Shown here: positions 41,547 to 50,869 of the stretch, piece by piece
Numbering within the stretch: the stretch's first letter is position 1
How the letters are laid out: each line of letters opens with the position of its first letter
Assembly: GCA_017434525.1 (NCBI GenBank)
Contig: JAFRFD010000004.1
Span: 1 to 64,000, forward strand
DNA: 64,000 nucleotides
Reading direction: 5' to 3'
Origin: Methanobrevibacter sp.
GTDB taxonomy: Archaea; Methanobacteriota; Methanobacteria; Methanobacteriales; Methanobacteriaceae
Notes under the pieces: generated by a model
What the model was told of the DNA's origin: nothing
Databases searched by the model: none
What the model saw: the letters and a program-made list of their open reading frames with translations, nothing else
Program-made: the position numbers and the translations under genes

Positions 41547-44500
41547 ATGGGATTAATAGAAACAATAAAAATCATCCTCCAAGCTGAAGACCAAGCAGAC
41601 AAAGTGTTTAAAGATAATGAACAAAATGTAAAACGGTTTGGTGATGCTGCAAAACAAGCTAATGACAAAGCAGCACGTGCAAGTCAAAGTTACATTCAAA
41701 AAGTAGAAGAAACTAAAAAGAAACTCCCTGAAATAACTAAACAATTAAATGATGTTGGACAAAATGGTTCAAAATCATTTAATCAATTATCAAAATCTCA
41801 GCAAGACAGTATTGTTAAATTTAATATGCTTGACAAAGAAACTCAAGAAGTTTTGCAACAAATGAGTAGAATGAAAGGGTTATCTTCAGATTTGGTACCT
41901 GGAGCCTCTAAAGCATTACAAGAATTCAATAGTTTAGAGAATATTACTCAAACCTGGGCAGGAAGTATTGAATATTCTAAATCAAAAGTAGAGTTGCTTG
42001 GAACTTCAACTGATAGTTTGAAAGGTAAAATCCAAGTTGTAGGTAATGCGATACCTCAATATTTAGGCTCTAAATGGGATGGGTTAAAATCTAAAGTCTC
42101 AAGTTTCGGAGGATTCATAAAATCTAACCTTTCAAGTGCATTACAAACAGTTAAATCTAAAATTGAGAATTTAGGTAATGCTTTTAGTGGATTGGGAGGA
42201 GTAATATCTTCTGTAGTTGGAGGAATAGGCTTAAAAGAATTAGGAGATATGACTATTGGTGCTTCAATTACTCGTGATAGGGTTCATTCATTATCATATG
42301 CTCTTTTAGGTGCAGGCCAAAGTATGAACTCCTTTGACAAAGGACTTTGGGCTAAAATGGATAATGATACAAATAAATATCTTGTTTCTTTGGATCAACT
42401 CTCACAATCCATGTCAGTTGTAAAACAAATGACTAATGCAAGTGCAGATGTTATGGAAAACAAATTTGAACCAATCCTTTTAGACATTGGCCAAAGAGCT
42501 ATTCTTATGGGTAAAGAAGGTGATGAGGCCATGAGTGTTATGCAAGCTGCGGGTAAAGGTTTAAATGGTGAATTTGAAATGCTTAAGGAAAATTTTGGTA
42601 TTTCTAAAGAAAAGCTTGAAAAAATGGGATGGGATGGTTCTGCTCAGGATATTGATGGTTATACTACTGCATTACAAAACGCATTAGCTGAAAGTGGTGA
42701 TGTTTCCGAGATGATGGATACTACTTATGGTAAGTTAACAAGTTTAAAGAAAATGTGGAGTGTCGCTGGTAGAAGTCTTGGTGATGAATTTAAACCATAT
42801 CTTGACAGTGCGTTATCATCTCTTTTAAGTTTCCTTGATGCAAATAATGATGGAGCATTAGATCAGGGAGGTAAAAAATGGTTGCAGTATGCATATGGTG
42901 CTATGGCTGTTGCTTCTGGTTTTGCTACTATGGCTCCGAGTATTAGTCCTGCTTTACAAGTATTGGATAATCTTGCTGGTAAAACTAAAACGGCATTACA
43001 ATTTTTAGGTTTGATGGAAGCTGAAGAGGGAGCTTTAACATTGGCTACTTTAAAAGAAACAATTGCAGCAAAAGCCAATACCATTGCCAAAGCTGCAGGA
43101 GGCGCTGCTGCTGTAACTGCGACTGGTGCAAATGCAGGTTTAACTGCGAGTTTATGGGCAATGACAACCGCATTATTAGCAAACCCTATTACTTGGGTAG
43201 TTATTGCATTGATTGCTTTAGCCGCAGCAGTATATGAAGTAGGTAAATATTTCGGATGGTGGAAAGATATTCCAGGCATGTTAAGTGCTGTTTGGAGTGG
43301 TATAAACAGATTGTGGAGTGCATTTATAAATCATCCAGATGTTCAAGCAGCTCTTAAAGAGATTGGAAGCGGTTTATCTTGGTTAGGTGGCAAGATAATG
43401 GGTGCTATTGGATATGTTTTAAAATTCTTTAATGTCACTGTAGGTGATGGAAAATGGGATATCATTAGTACATTGATTCATGGCGTTGGTGATGCATGGA
43501 ACAATCTTAAAAGCACTGTCGGATGGGTTGTTGGTGTTTTCAAGAATATCCATAATGCTTTTAATACTGTTATGACCGTCTTAGGCCCATTTGGAAGTGC
43601 GTTATTGTCAATGTTAGGTCCAGTTGGGGCAACAGTTGCTGCACTTAGAAGTGTAGTATGTATACTTCTCGGTTGTAGTCCAGGCATTGTTCCGGCATTA
43701 CAGAAAGTTCAGGAAGTATTTTCTACTGTTTGGAATGCTATTGCTGGTTTTATTGGTGGAGTGATTTCCTCTATCGTATCAGCAATTCAACCGATTATTG
43801 ATATCCTATCATCAATTGCTACCTTTTATTTATCTGCATTTTTATATGCCTGGCAAACTGTTGTTATGGTATTTAATATTGTTATTGCCACTGTAAATCA
43901 AATTATTAACATATTTAGCATGTTTTTATCTGGTCAAATTAACTTGCAAACAATGTTGTCTATGATTTGGTCTACCTTATCTCAGATGTTTGCTTTGGTA
44001 TTAACTACTATAATTTCTAGAGTATCTAGTTTTGCAAGTAGTTTGATATCTAAAGCGTTGGCTGCGGGTAGAGGCTTTGTGAATAATATTATTAATTTCG
44101 TAAGTACATTGCCTGGTCGGTTTGCTGCTTATTTGACTGATGTGATTTATAGGATTGCTAGTGCAGGTGCTAGTTGGGTTTCTACTGGAATTAGTAAAGC
44201 TTCTGCATTAGTTTCAGGTGTGATTAATCAAGTAAGTCAATTACCTGGTAAAGTTTACACTGAATTCATGAATATTGGATCACGTATTATGCAGGCAGGT
44301 AGTGATTTAGTTAAAAAAGCTACAGAAATTGGTAAAAATATTGTAAATGGTTTATTAAATGCAATGGGTATTCACAGTCCAGGTATTATTCAGGAAAGTG
44401 TTGTTACTGAATTTACTAATATGATTGGTCGTGTAGCAAACAAAGTTAAATCTGCTTATGATACTGCTAAATCTATTGGTAATGCTATTGTTGATGGTTT

Positions 44501-46094
44501 TGGCAATCCTACACTTGAAACTGATGTTTCAAATATTTTGCCTAATGAAGATGCTTTGAAAACAAGCATTGGTGTGAATGCTCAATTATCTCATCCAATG
44601 GAATCAGCAACTACAGCCATGGACACTAGTGCTGTAACTACTGGTAATACTGACGTTATTGGTTCTTATGACAATCTTGCCAATATGACTGGTAGTGCAC
44701 TGCAAAGCATGGTGGACAGGGATAAGTTAGCTTATGAAACAATACGTAATAACGATGCAAACACTTTAACTCAAATGTCAACTAATCTTGCTCAAAAAAT
44801 GGGCTTAATGACAAATAATGTTTCAAGTAATATGAATAGTATTGTATCTAAAAACAAAACAGGTATGAATACTGTTAATAATACTACAAAGTCTAATTTG
44901 AACAGTATTGTTTCTAAAACCAAATCAGCTAACACTCAGATGATAAAAGCCTGGAGCACTATGAAAGATGGAATTATAGACGCTGCTAATAAAATACGCT
45001 CAGACAGTACCTCTCATTTTGATAGGTTAAGCAGCACTATTGGAAGTTTCTACGGTAAACTTAAAAACCCTAGCCGATGGGGTGCTGGAAGCCCAATAAC
45101 TCGAAGCAGAGGCAGTTCCAGTAGCGGCCTCGGCAAGTTAACATCTGCGTTACGAAATGCTAATATCAGCCAGTATATGAGTGCAGGTCAAATCAAAGCG
45201 AATCCTTCCATTGTCACAGGTGATTTTGGAGATTACATTACTAAAAATAAACGCACTGGTAAATTTAACATGGCAGATCTATTACGTCAAGGTGCAATAA
45301 AAATCATAGGAAAAGGTGCTGGAAGTTATAGTGATTCAATATCTCCGAATGTGAAATTAATCAAAGACACCAGTAAAGAATGGGACATGGTAGGTCCATT
45401 GGTAGGTAAATTCCAGACAAATCACGGTTTCAAAGTTAAAGAATTCTTAACAGGAGTTCCAAAAATCAGTTTTGATGTTTTCAGAAGCATAGCTGAAGAC
45501 GTGTTCGGACAAACCAGTTATGAATTCTATTATGATGATGACCATCATGGAAATTGGGTGAATGCTTTCAATGCCGGAAGCATGAATTGTAAACATGGTG
45601 CAGAGGCCATCATTGCACTTGCTCAAACAATGGGTTTAAGCGGCAGCATGGTTCATGGTCATTGGACAGATTCAAGTGGAACTTACGGCCATTATTATGC
45701 GAATATTGCAGGTCATAAAATGGATGTTACTGGTTGGCAGCAACGCAGAACATGGACTCCCTCTGCATCAGCAGGTCCGGCTCCAAAAAGTGTAGGGTTT
45801 AAAGATGCAATTCAACAATTAATTGACATCTTAAAAGATGATCCTGATAAACCTACTGGTAATGGTGGTTTGCAAACTGACAGCGACACTGTGACTGGTG
45901 AATTTACTATAATTCATGACTTTAAAAACTTGCCTGAAGGAGTAACTGCTGAAGAGATAGCGAAACTAGTTGAAGAATCAACAACTAATGAAAATTTCAT
46001 TAAAAAACTTGCTCAAAATCCAGTATTTCAAAAGTGGGACTTGAAAACAAAAGGATTATTGGAAGCTAAAAATAACCGTGCAAGAGGTGTCTAA
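41547..46094 (+). CDS. Tape measure protein with C-terminal Cys-His-Asp wall-peptidase domain
   Basis: A 1,515-residue protein starting after AAAAGGAGGTGGACAAAG. The N-terminal half is helical with hydrophobic segments ('MTTALLANPITWVVIALIAL' near residue 545, later 'IAGFIGGVISSIVSAIQPII' near 735), typical of tape measures that insert in the membrane; the middle has repeated Asn/Ser coils. The C-terminal domain from about residue 1290 carries a transglutaminase-like triad, C1348 ('NCKHGAEAI'), H1382 ('GHYYANIAG') and D1393 ('KMDVTGW'), the same arrangement as in the virus endoisopeptidase. This would open the pseudomurein during DNA ejection. 1,515 residues correspond to a tail of roughly 200 nm at 1.5 angstrom per residue. 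Confidence 0.85.
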   Translation: MGLIETIKIILQAEDQADKVFKDNEQNVKRFGDAAKQANDKAARASQSYIQKVEETKKKLPEITKQLNDVGQNGSKSFNQLSKSQQDSIVKFNMLDKETQEVLQQMSRMKGLSSDLVPGASKALQEFNSLENITQTWAGSIEYSKSKVELLGTSTDSLKGKIQVVGNAIPQYLGSKWDGLKSKVSSFGGFIKSNLSSALQTVKSKIENLGNAFSGLGGVISSVVGGIGLKELGDMTIGASITRDRVHSLSYALLGAGQSMNSFDKGLWAKMDNDTNKYLVSLDQLSQSMSVVKQMTNASADVMENKFEPILLDIGQRAILMGKEGDEAMSVMQAAGKGLNGEFEMLKENFGISKEKLEKMGWDGSAQDIDGYTTALQNALAESGDVSEMMDTTYGKLTSLKKMWSVAGRSLGDEFKPYLDSALSSLLSFLDANNDGALDQGGKKWLQYAYGAMAVASGFATMAPSISPALQVLDNLAGKTKTALQFLGLMEAEEGALTLATLKETIAAKANTIAKAAGGAAAVTATGANAGLTASLWAMTTALLANPITWVVIALIALAAAVYEVGKYFGWWKDIPGMLSAVWSGINRLWSAFINHPDVQAALKEIGSGLSWLGGKIMGAIGYVLKFFNVTVGDGKWDIISTLIHGVGDAWNNLKSTVGWVVGVFKNIHNAFNTVMTVLGPFGSALLSMLGPVGATVAALRSVVCILLGCSPGIVPALQKVQEVFSTVWNAIAGFIGGVISSIVSAIQPIIDILSSIATFYLSAFLYAWQTVVMVFNIVIATVNQIINIFSMFLSGQINLQTMLSMIWSTLSQMFALVLTTIISRVSSFASSLISKALAAGRGFVNNIINFVSTLPGRFAAYLTDVIYRIASAGASWVSTGISKASALVSGVINQVSQLPGKVYTEFMNIGSRIMQAGSDLVKKATEIGKNIVNGLLNAMGIHSPGIIQESVVTEFTNMIGRVANKVKSAYDTAKSIGNAIVDGFGNPTLETDVSNILPNEDALKTSIGVNAQLSHPMESATTAMDTSAVTTGNTDVIGSYDNLANMTGSALQSMVDRDKLAYETIRNNDANTLTQMSTNLAQKMGLMTNNVSSNMNSIVSKNKTGMNTVNNTTKSNLNSIVSKTKSANTQMIKAWSTMKDGIIDAANKIRSDSTSHFDRLSSTIGSFYGKLKNPSRWGAGSPITRSRGSSSSGLGKLTSALRNANISQYMSAGQIKANPSIVTGDFGDYITKNKRTGKFNMADLLRQGAIKIIGKGAGSYSDSISPNVKLIKDTSKEWDMVGPLVGKFQTNHGFKVKEFLTGVPKISFDVFRSIAEDVFGQTSYEFYYDDDHHGNWVNAFNAGSMNCKHGAEAIIALAQTMGLSGSMVHGHWTDSSGTYGHYYANIAGHKMDVTGWQQRRTWTPSASAGPAPKSVGFKDAIQQLIDILKDDPDKPTGNGGLQTDSDTVTGEFTIIHDFKNLPEGVTAEEIAKLVEESTTNENFIKKLAQNPVFQKWDLKTKGLLEAKNNRARGV

Positions 46095-46097
46095 AAT

Positions 46098-46583
46098 ATG
46101 GAATATGTAGTTGTGAATTGTAAAAGAGTTAGAGGGCTGGGAAATGTCCTCTCACCTTCCAATTCTGATGAATATTTAACCCATTTTTGCAGTATCAAGT
46201 CTGGAATACAGACCATTGAGTCATTTAATCATAATGTTTTTACATTACACTCTTATTTTGAGAGTATTGGGTATTATCTATTGAATGTTTTAGGGATATC
46301 CCAGTTGGTTAAAAATTTAAGGTATAATGCGGATTCAATGGCAATTAGTTACGATCTCTTGGAAATTAGGGATACGATGACAATGCGTGATATGGTGGGA
46401 GTTACTAAAAACATCAGAGTTGAAGGTGACGTTATAAAATATGACACTTATAGTACAAGTAGTGATTTAAATAGAACAATTTTCAATATGAGTGATTTAC
46501 AAAATCTTTTAAACTGTTTAACAGGACTTAGTGTAGATGGAGACATTGTAAAATACACTGAAATAACCGAGGTAGTAATATGA
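46098..46583 (+). CDS. Tail-associated hypothetical protein
   Basis: A 161-residue protein between the tape measure and the first fibre gene, starting 3 nt after the tape-measure stop and overlapping the fibre gene by 4 nt. 'VVNCKRVRGLGNVLSPSNSD' opens it, and 'SAMISYDLLEIRDTMTMRDM'-like strands follow with 'VGVTKNIRVEGDVIKYDT'. It is beta-rich, and a small baseplate or fibre-attachment role fits the position; no family recognised. Confidence 0.5.
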   Translation: MEYVVVNCKRVRGLGNVLSPSNSDEYLTHFCSIKSGIQTIESFNHNVFTLHSYFESIGYYLLNVLGISQLVKNLRYNADSMAISYDLLEIRDTMTMRDMVGVTKNIRVEGDVIKYDTYSTSSDLNRTIFNMSDLQNLLNCLTGLSVDGDIVKYTEITEVVI

Positions 46584-48094
46584 CTGATTTACTAAATATA
46601 TACAATCGAGTAGTAGAAGCACTAGAACGTCTTGGAGGCTTCTATAATAAATCAACAATGGACGGCAAACTAAATCAAAAATCAGACACTGGACATACAC
46701 ATTCATATGATAGTATAACCGGCAAACCATCAACTTTTAACCCATCAAGCCACGCTCATGGGGCAATACAAAACAATGGAACAATAGATTCAAATACACA
46801 AGCAGTAAATAAAGTAGTAGTTACAGACGGATCCAACAATATAAAAACAATCCAAAAATTACCTGCTGCAAACGTAACACACCAAGACATATCCGGTAAA
46901 GCACCAAATGACCATTCATCCACAAATACAACATATGGTGTAGCAACAAACCTCAAATACGGGCATGTCAAAGTAGATGATGAACTAAAAGCAAACTCAA
47001 CAAACCCCGTGCAGAATAAAGTCATTTGTGAAGAATTTTACACAAAAGATGATATTATAGAACTGATAAACAGTATTGAAACAGTACACGGAAAACTATT
47101 AAACATCTACATCGATGAGGATACCGGAGACCTGGTCGTCAATGAAGATGGATTCCAATATTACACCAGTGACGAATGTGACGCGAAATACCCAATCAGC
47201 ATCACAAAACAAGTCAATCCCTCATCAGGAATTCTAGCAAGATACACATTCACACAAAACGGATCTGCTCTTGCAACAACAATTGACATTCCAAAGGATT
47301 TCCTCTTAAGACAAGCAAGTCTTGAAACAGTAGGAGCAACACCCTCTACTTTAGAAACACAGAACAACCTCACTACAGGTGACAAATACATCAAATTAGT
47401 AGTAAACACTTCAGATAACAGTGGAGCTACAAATCTAGTTATTCCTGTCAATGACTTAATTGATTCCTATACTGCCGATGAAACAACACTACACTTAGAC
47501 TCTAACAACCAATTCAGCATTAAAAGCGTACCTGTTGCAAAAATTTCAGGTGTTTTACCTGCTAATCAAGTAACGCACCAAGACATCAGCGGTAAAGTCA
47601 ACATTGCTGACATTGTTGATAACTTAAACTCCACAGCAACAAACAAACCATTATCAGCAAATCAAGGAAATGAAATCAAACTATCATTAGAAGGAAAAGC
47701 CAGTTCAAGCCATAGTCATGGAAATATTGACTCTAATGGTATTTTAAAAATTAGTGGAACTGCACAAGCAACAAAAAATGTAGTTACTGACAGTAATGGT
47801 AAAATTACAACTGAAAATAAACCTACAATCCCTTCTGCAAGTTCCTCCACTCCGCTTATTGATGTGACTGGAGGAGCAGTAGGTAATTCTTCAAATTATG
47901 CGAAAGCAGACCACCAACACCCATTATGTTCAGATTATGCTGCTGCAGGACACACTCACAACAACTATTTAACATCATCAGACATCTCAGGCATGATGAA
48001 TAGTAATGATTACAGCACAGTCACATTAAGCGTCATATTCACCGACAACACAACAGGAACCTATGACTTATTATACAGGAGTAGTGGTAACTAA
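46580..48094 (+). CDS. Tail fibre with collagen-free His-rich repeat motifs
   Basis: A 504-residue fibre. Repeated histidine motifs 'TGHTHSYDSITGKPS', 'SSHAHGAIQNNG', 'SSHSHGNIDSNG', 'KADHQHPL' and 'AAGHTHNNYL' are the H-x-H repeat type of phage fibres, where pairs of His bind iron ions along the shaft. The N-terminus is a coiled coil ('LNIYNRVVEALERLGGFYNK'). It is overlapped by the adhesin gene: their stop and start codons share 1 base. Possible receptor-binding tip at the C-terminus. Confidence 0.72.
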   Translation: MTDLLNIYNRVVEALERLGGFYNKSTMDGKLNQKSDTGHTHSYDSITGKPSTFNPSSHAHGAIQNNGTIDSNTQAVNKVVVTDGSNNIKTIQKLPAANVTHQDISGKAPNDHSSTNTTYGVATNLKYGHVKVDDELKANSTNPVQNKVICEEFYTKDDIIELINSIETVHGKLLNIYIDEDTGDLVVNEDGFQYYTSDECDAKYPISITKQVNPSSGILARYTFTQNGSALATTIDIPKDFLLRQASLETVGATPSTLETQNNLTTGDKYIKLVVNTSDNSGATNLVIPVNDLIDSYTADETTLHLDSNNQFSIKSVPVAKISGVLPANQVTHQDISGKVNIADIVDNLNSTATNKPLSANQGNEIKLSLEGKASSSHSHGNIDSNGILKISGTAQATKNVVTDSNGKITTENKPTIPSASSSTPLIDVTGGAVGNSSNYAKADHQHPLCSDYAAAGHTHNNYLTSSDISGMMNSNDYSTVTLSVIFTDNTTGTYDLLYRSSGN

Positions 48095-49350
48095 TGCCAA
48101 ATTTAACAAATAATGGCCTTGCAAGTATCTTCCTTGATGGCAAACAAGTGAAAAAAGCAAGCCTTGGAGGAAAAATATTCTTTGAAAAACACGATTATGA
48201 TTTGAGTGTAACTAGTGATAAACAGATTCTCTCACATTATGATAATGATTCATGCACAATCACCGCCATGTTAACCGATTATGATGAACCAATAAGTGAT
48301 GAAACAGTAATGTTCAGCTGCAATTCACCATTACTCGAAACTTACATCGTAGATTCCACTTCTTATGAACCTGTTGAGCGCCTTTTTACCTCAGGAAAAT
48401 ATTATTTTTCATACGAGGGATCTACTGAAGCTAGACTAGCAATAATCAACAATAATCTTGATACGAGAAATGAGATATTAATTGTATTATCCCCAACTGA
48501 TGCAAGGATCCACATTATTAGAAATGGGGCATCAACCCTTATTCAGACTGATACGAATGAAATTATTTTTGTAAACAATAGTTTAACATATACTGTAAAT
48601 GGTAATGAGGAAACTCTTGATTGTTCTTATATAGGTGCAGAAATGATTAGAGTAAATATTGATGATGGATTAACCGTGAAATATTATACATTATTCCGCA
48701 CAACTGATAGTTATGGAGAAGCTAGCGTATATTATGACAGTAAAGGTACGGGAGATATAAATATAACTGTGGACTGTATGAATCTACAAGAAACATACAG
48801 TCTTGAAGATTATGATTTTTATGATTCCTGTTTATCAGATAAAACTTCAAATTATTCCTATCAAAATATCCAATATGAAATAACTCATTCCATTTCATCA
48901 ACAGAAAATGGATATTCTATCATGTATAACGGGGGTACATATGGATTATACAAAACTAATTTTAATTTACCCCTCAATTGTGTTATTGAATGTGATTTCT
49001 ACCATACTGGAGGTGGAATCGGAGTAGGAATATCTGATAATTTAAATTGCGACCTAATAGGATGCTGGAATACGGGTATGGATCATCAAAGATATACTAA
49101 TAACTCTTGGATATATGCCGGATATTCAAGTGTTTCTGCATCTCAATCTATGACAAATACATGGGTGCATCTAAAAGTAACAAGAATTGGAACTCAAATA
49201 ACTTATGAAGCCTCAATAAATGGCTCTGTGATTGGAACTTTGACAAAAACTTCACAATTTTCAGATACCTCTCAAACATTATATATGGGAATTGCTGGGA
49301 AAAACACAACAGGAGGATTAATCAAAAATATCAAAGTCAAAGCATTATAA
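48094..49350 (+). CDS. Adhesin/tail-tip protein, expressed copy of an invertible C-terminus
   Basis: A 418-residue protein. The N-terminal anchor ('NLTNNGLASIFLDGKQVKKA') is followed by an Ig-like (Big_1 type) domain beginning 'YDLSVTSDKQILSHYDNDSC', with a domain inserted at about residues 80-205, and closing with 'GTGDINITVDC'. From 'MNLQETYSLEDYDFYDS' (about residue 229) to the end is a jelly-roll, lectin-like domain ('VIECDFYHTGGGIGVGISDN', 'TWVHLKVTRIGTQITYEA'). The DNA encoding the joint is repeated inverted at 49846-49911, where an alternative C-terminus is encoded on the opposite strand. Stop codons of both versions overlap in the palindrome CATTATAATG. Confidence 0.85.
   Translation: MPNLTNNGLASIFLDGKQVKKASLGGKIFFEKHDYDLSVTSDKQILSHYDNDSCTITAMLTDYDEPISDETVMFSCNSPLLETYIVDSTSYEPVERLFTSGKYYFSYEGSTEARLAIINNNLDTRNEILIVLSPTDARIHIIRNGASTLIQTDTNEIIFVNNSLTYTVNGNEETLDCSYIGAEMIRVNIDDGLTVKYYTLFRTTDSYGEASVYYDSKGTGDINITVDCMNLQETYSLEDYDFYDSCLSDKTSNYSYQNIQYEITHSISSTENGYSIMYNGGTYGLYKTNFNLPLNCVIECDFYHTGGGIGVGISDNLNCDLIGCWNTGMDHQRYTNNSWIYAGYSSVSASQSMTNTWVHLKVTRIGTQITYEASINGSVIGTLTKTSQFSDTSQTLYMGIAGKNTTGGLIKNIKVKAL
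48736..48801 (+). repeat. Left inverted repeat of the adhesin inversion cassette
   Basis: 66 bp that match 49911-49846 on the other strand at 61 of 66 positions. The last 30 bp (48772-48801) and the first 17 bp (48736-48752) are identical. The 30-bp part contains ACTGTATG and CATACAGT as an 8-bp inverted pair around 13 bp, a shape suited to a tyrosine-recombinase crossover site. Confidence 0.88.
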
Positions 49351-49911
49351 TGGTTTTATTTTTATATTTTTTATTGTTTGAAGGTAATTCCATCTACTGT
49401 AAAATCCATACTTGTAATTTGTTAATGATTTTGAAACAGATTCAATCAATTCATCATTTACATAAGATTTCAAGTAACCCTCTTCATAAACAATCTTAAA
49501 TTTATCTCCAACTACAATCTGTTTGTGTGTTGTTGGAAAAACATCGGAATTGCCCATATGTGATAGTATATTGGTTGTATTTTCCCTCACAGTAACCCAA
49601 CCTATTTCATAATTATCTGTTTGATATATTCCACACCCAATCGGTTTTTTATATCCACTTACATATTCTATTTCAAAAACACTATCCCCACTAATTGTTA
49701 CTGGAAGGTATGCTTTATATTCCGTATTTCCACTTGCAGTAATAGATACTCCATTACTATCACTTGTAACTGCAATATTTCCTGTTTTAACCCAATCATT
49801 AATATTAGAGTTAATTCCAGTAATGTAATATTCGCAATCTTCTATACTGTATGTTTCTTGTAGATTCATACAGTCAACTTTTATATTTAAATCGCCCGTA
49901 CCTTTACTGTC
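49345..49911 (-). pseudogene. Silent alternative C-terminal cassette of the adhesin
   Basis: On the minus strand an open frame runs from upstream of 49911 to TAA at 49345. From the ATG at 49869 it is 174 residues, beginning 'MNLQETYSIEDCEYYITG' and ending 'IKNIKIKPL', a diverged relative of the plus-strand C-terminal domain that ends 'IKNIKVKAL'. The shared part upstream, 'DSKGTGDLNIKVDC', copies the end of the Ig-like domain, so the cassette lacks an N-terminus and a plausible start. It is best seen as a donor segment. After inversion of about 48.8-49.85 kb it would replace the current C-terminus in frame. The two stop codons overlap tail to tail. Confidence 0.85.
49846..49911 (-). repeat. 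Right inverted repeat of the adhesin inversion cassette
   Basis: Inverted partner of 48736-48801 (61 of 66 bp identical; 30-bp core at 49846-49875 and 17-bp segment at 49895-49911 perfect). The repeats read inward from both ends and enclose about 1.04 kb. Confidence 0.88.
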
Positions 49912-49939
49912 AAAAGATACGTAATATTTTAATTTCTGA

Positions 49940-49966
49940 ATTTTATCCCTTACAGTGTATAATGAA
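49940..49966 (+). promoter_or_regulatory. 27-bp repeated element, copy 3
   Basis: Identical to copy 1 over 27 bp and preceded by TTTCTG as copy 2 is. It lies 112 nt before the second fibre gene and beside the outer edge of the silent adhesin cassette, thus at the start of the last tail block. On the opposite strand it is read through by the extended frame of the silent cassette, without functional meaning that I can see. Confidence 0.55.
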
Positions 49967-50077
49967 AAGAAGAAATTTTTCTTAAATTAGTGATTTTTAT
50001 TAATGATAAGGTATACTGAAGGAGACCTACTTTTTATAATCATAAAAAAAATTTTCCAAGAAGAGGTGAATTAATAA

Positions 50078-50845
50078 ATGACCAATGAACAAAATCCACT
50101 AAGGTACCAATTGGTAAGAATTATGAAGAAATTTTTTTACCATAAAGAAAAAATACACGAATTATTAACTGATAAATCGACAATACAAATTAATAAAAGT
50201 CAAATAACTGATTTTCCAAATAGCCTGCCGATCACAAGTCATACTCATACTAAATCTGAGATTACTGATTTCCCATCTACTATGACACCATCAGCACATA
50301 CACATCCTAAATCACAAATCACCGATTTTAATCATACTCATACTAAATCTGAGATTACTGATTTCCCATCTACTATGACACCATCAGCACATACACATCC
50401 TAAATCACAAATTACTGATTTGGGAAATGCTACAACATCCAATCCGGGTTTATTGTCAAGTGAAGATAAAACCAAGTTAGATAATATGACTAATGATACT
50501 GGATGGATTGATGTTCCACTAAATTCTAATTGGAACAGCAGCCGCAGGTTACAGGTGAGGCGTATTGGGAATATAGTCTTTGTTGAGGGAAGAGTACAAC
50601 CTAAATCTGGAGGAGATAAATTAACCGGATTGGGAGATACCCGTACTATTGCAACGTTACCTACTCAATTTTGTCCTCGTAGACTGTTAGATACTCCTCA
50701 AAAAGCAGGGTCTAGAGTGTTTTATGCATTGTATGTGCAAACAACAGGTGAACTTGACATCGGAAAATTCTCTGATCAAGGCAGCAGCAATTATGAATTA
50801 AATTCTACTTTAAACCTCGATATATCATTAATGTATCTCGTATAA
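50078..50845 (+). CDS. Second tail fibre with 31-residue repeats
   Basis: A 255-residue protein starting after GAAGAGGTGAATTAATAA. A coiled-coil N-terminus is followed by two near-perfect 31-residue repeats of the type 'HTHTKSEITDFPSTMTPSA' plus 'HTHPKSQITDF' (about residues 54-115), the H-x-H iron-binding fibre pattern. From about residue 137 a globular C-terminal domain follows ('GWIDVPLNSNWNSSRRLQVR', 'NIVFVEGRVQPKSGGDK', end 'LDISLMYLV'), resembling receptor-binding tips. It lies between the inversion cassette and the distal tail gene. Confidence 0.75.
   Translation: MTNEQNPLRYQLVRIMKKFFYHKEKIHELLTDKSTIQINKSQITDFPNSLPITSHTHTKSEITDFPSTMTPSAHTHPKSQITDFNHTHTKSEITDFPSTMTPSAHTHPKSQITDLGNATTSNPGLLSSEDKTKLDNMTNDTGWIDVPLNSNWNSSRRLQVRRIGNIVFVEGRVQPKSGGDKLTGLGDTRTIATLPTQFCPRRLLDTPQKAGSRVFYALYVQTTGELDIGKFSDQGSSNYELNSTLNLDISLMYLV
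50240..50412 (+). repeat. 93-bp tandem repeat inside the fibre gene
   Basis: Two units beginning at 50240 and 50333 (CATACTCATACTAAATCTGA...) are nearly identical for about 80 bp. The period is 93 bp, a multiple of three, so unit number can change without a frameshift. Confidence 0.85.
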
Positions 50846-50869
50846 TCTCAAAATGATAGGGTTAATATT

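Noticed and set aside
26034-49966. 27-bp elements as recombination or att sites
   Set aside because: They lack inverted arms, do not bound duplicated sequence and lie ahead of gene blocks, so promoters fit better.
35482-50032. Inverted 9-mer GTAGGTCTC / GAGACCTAC in the leaders of two late blocks as a larger inversion border
   Set aside because: Identity stops after nine bases, which can arise by chance in 41 kb; the elements beside them are direct, not inverted, repeats.
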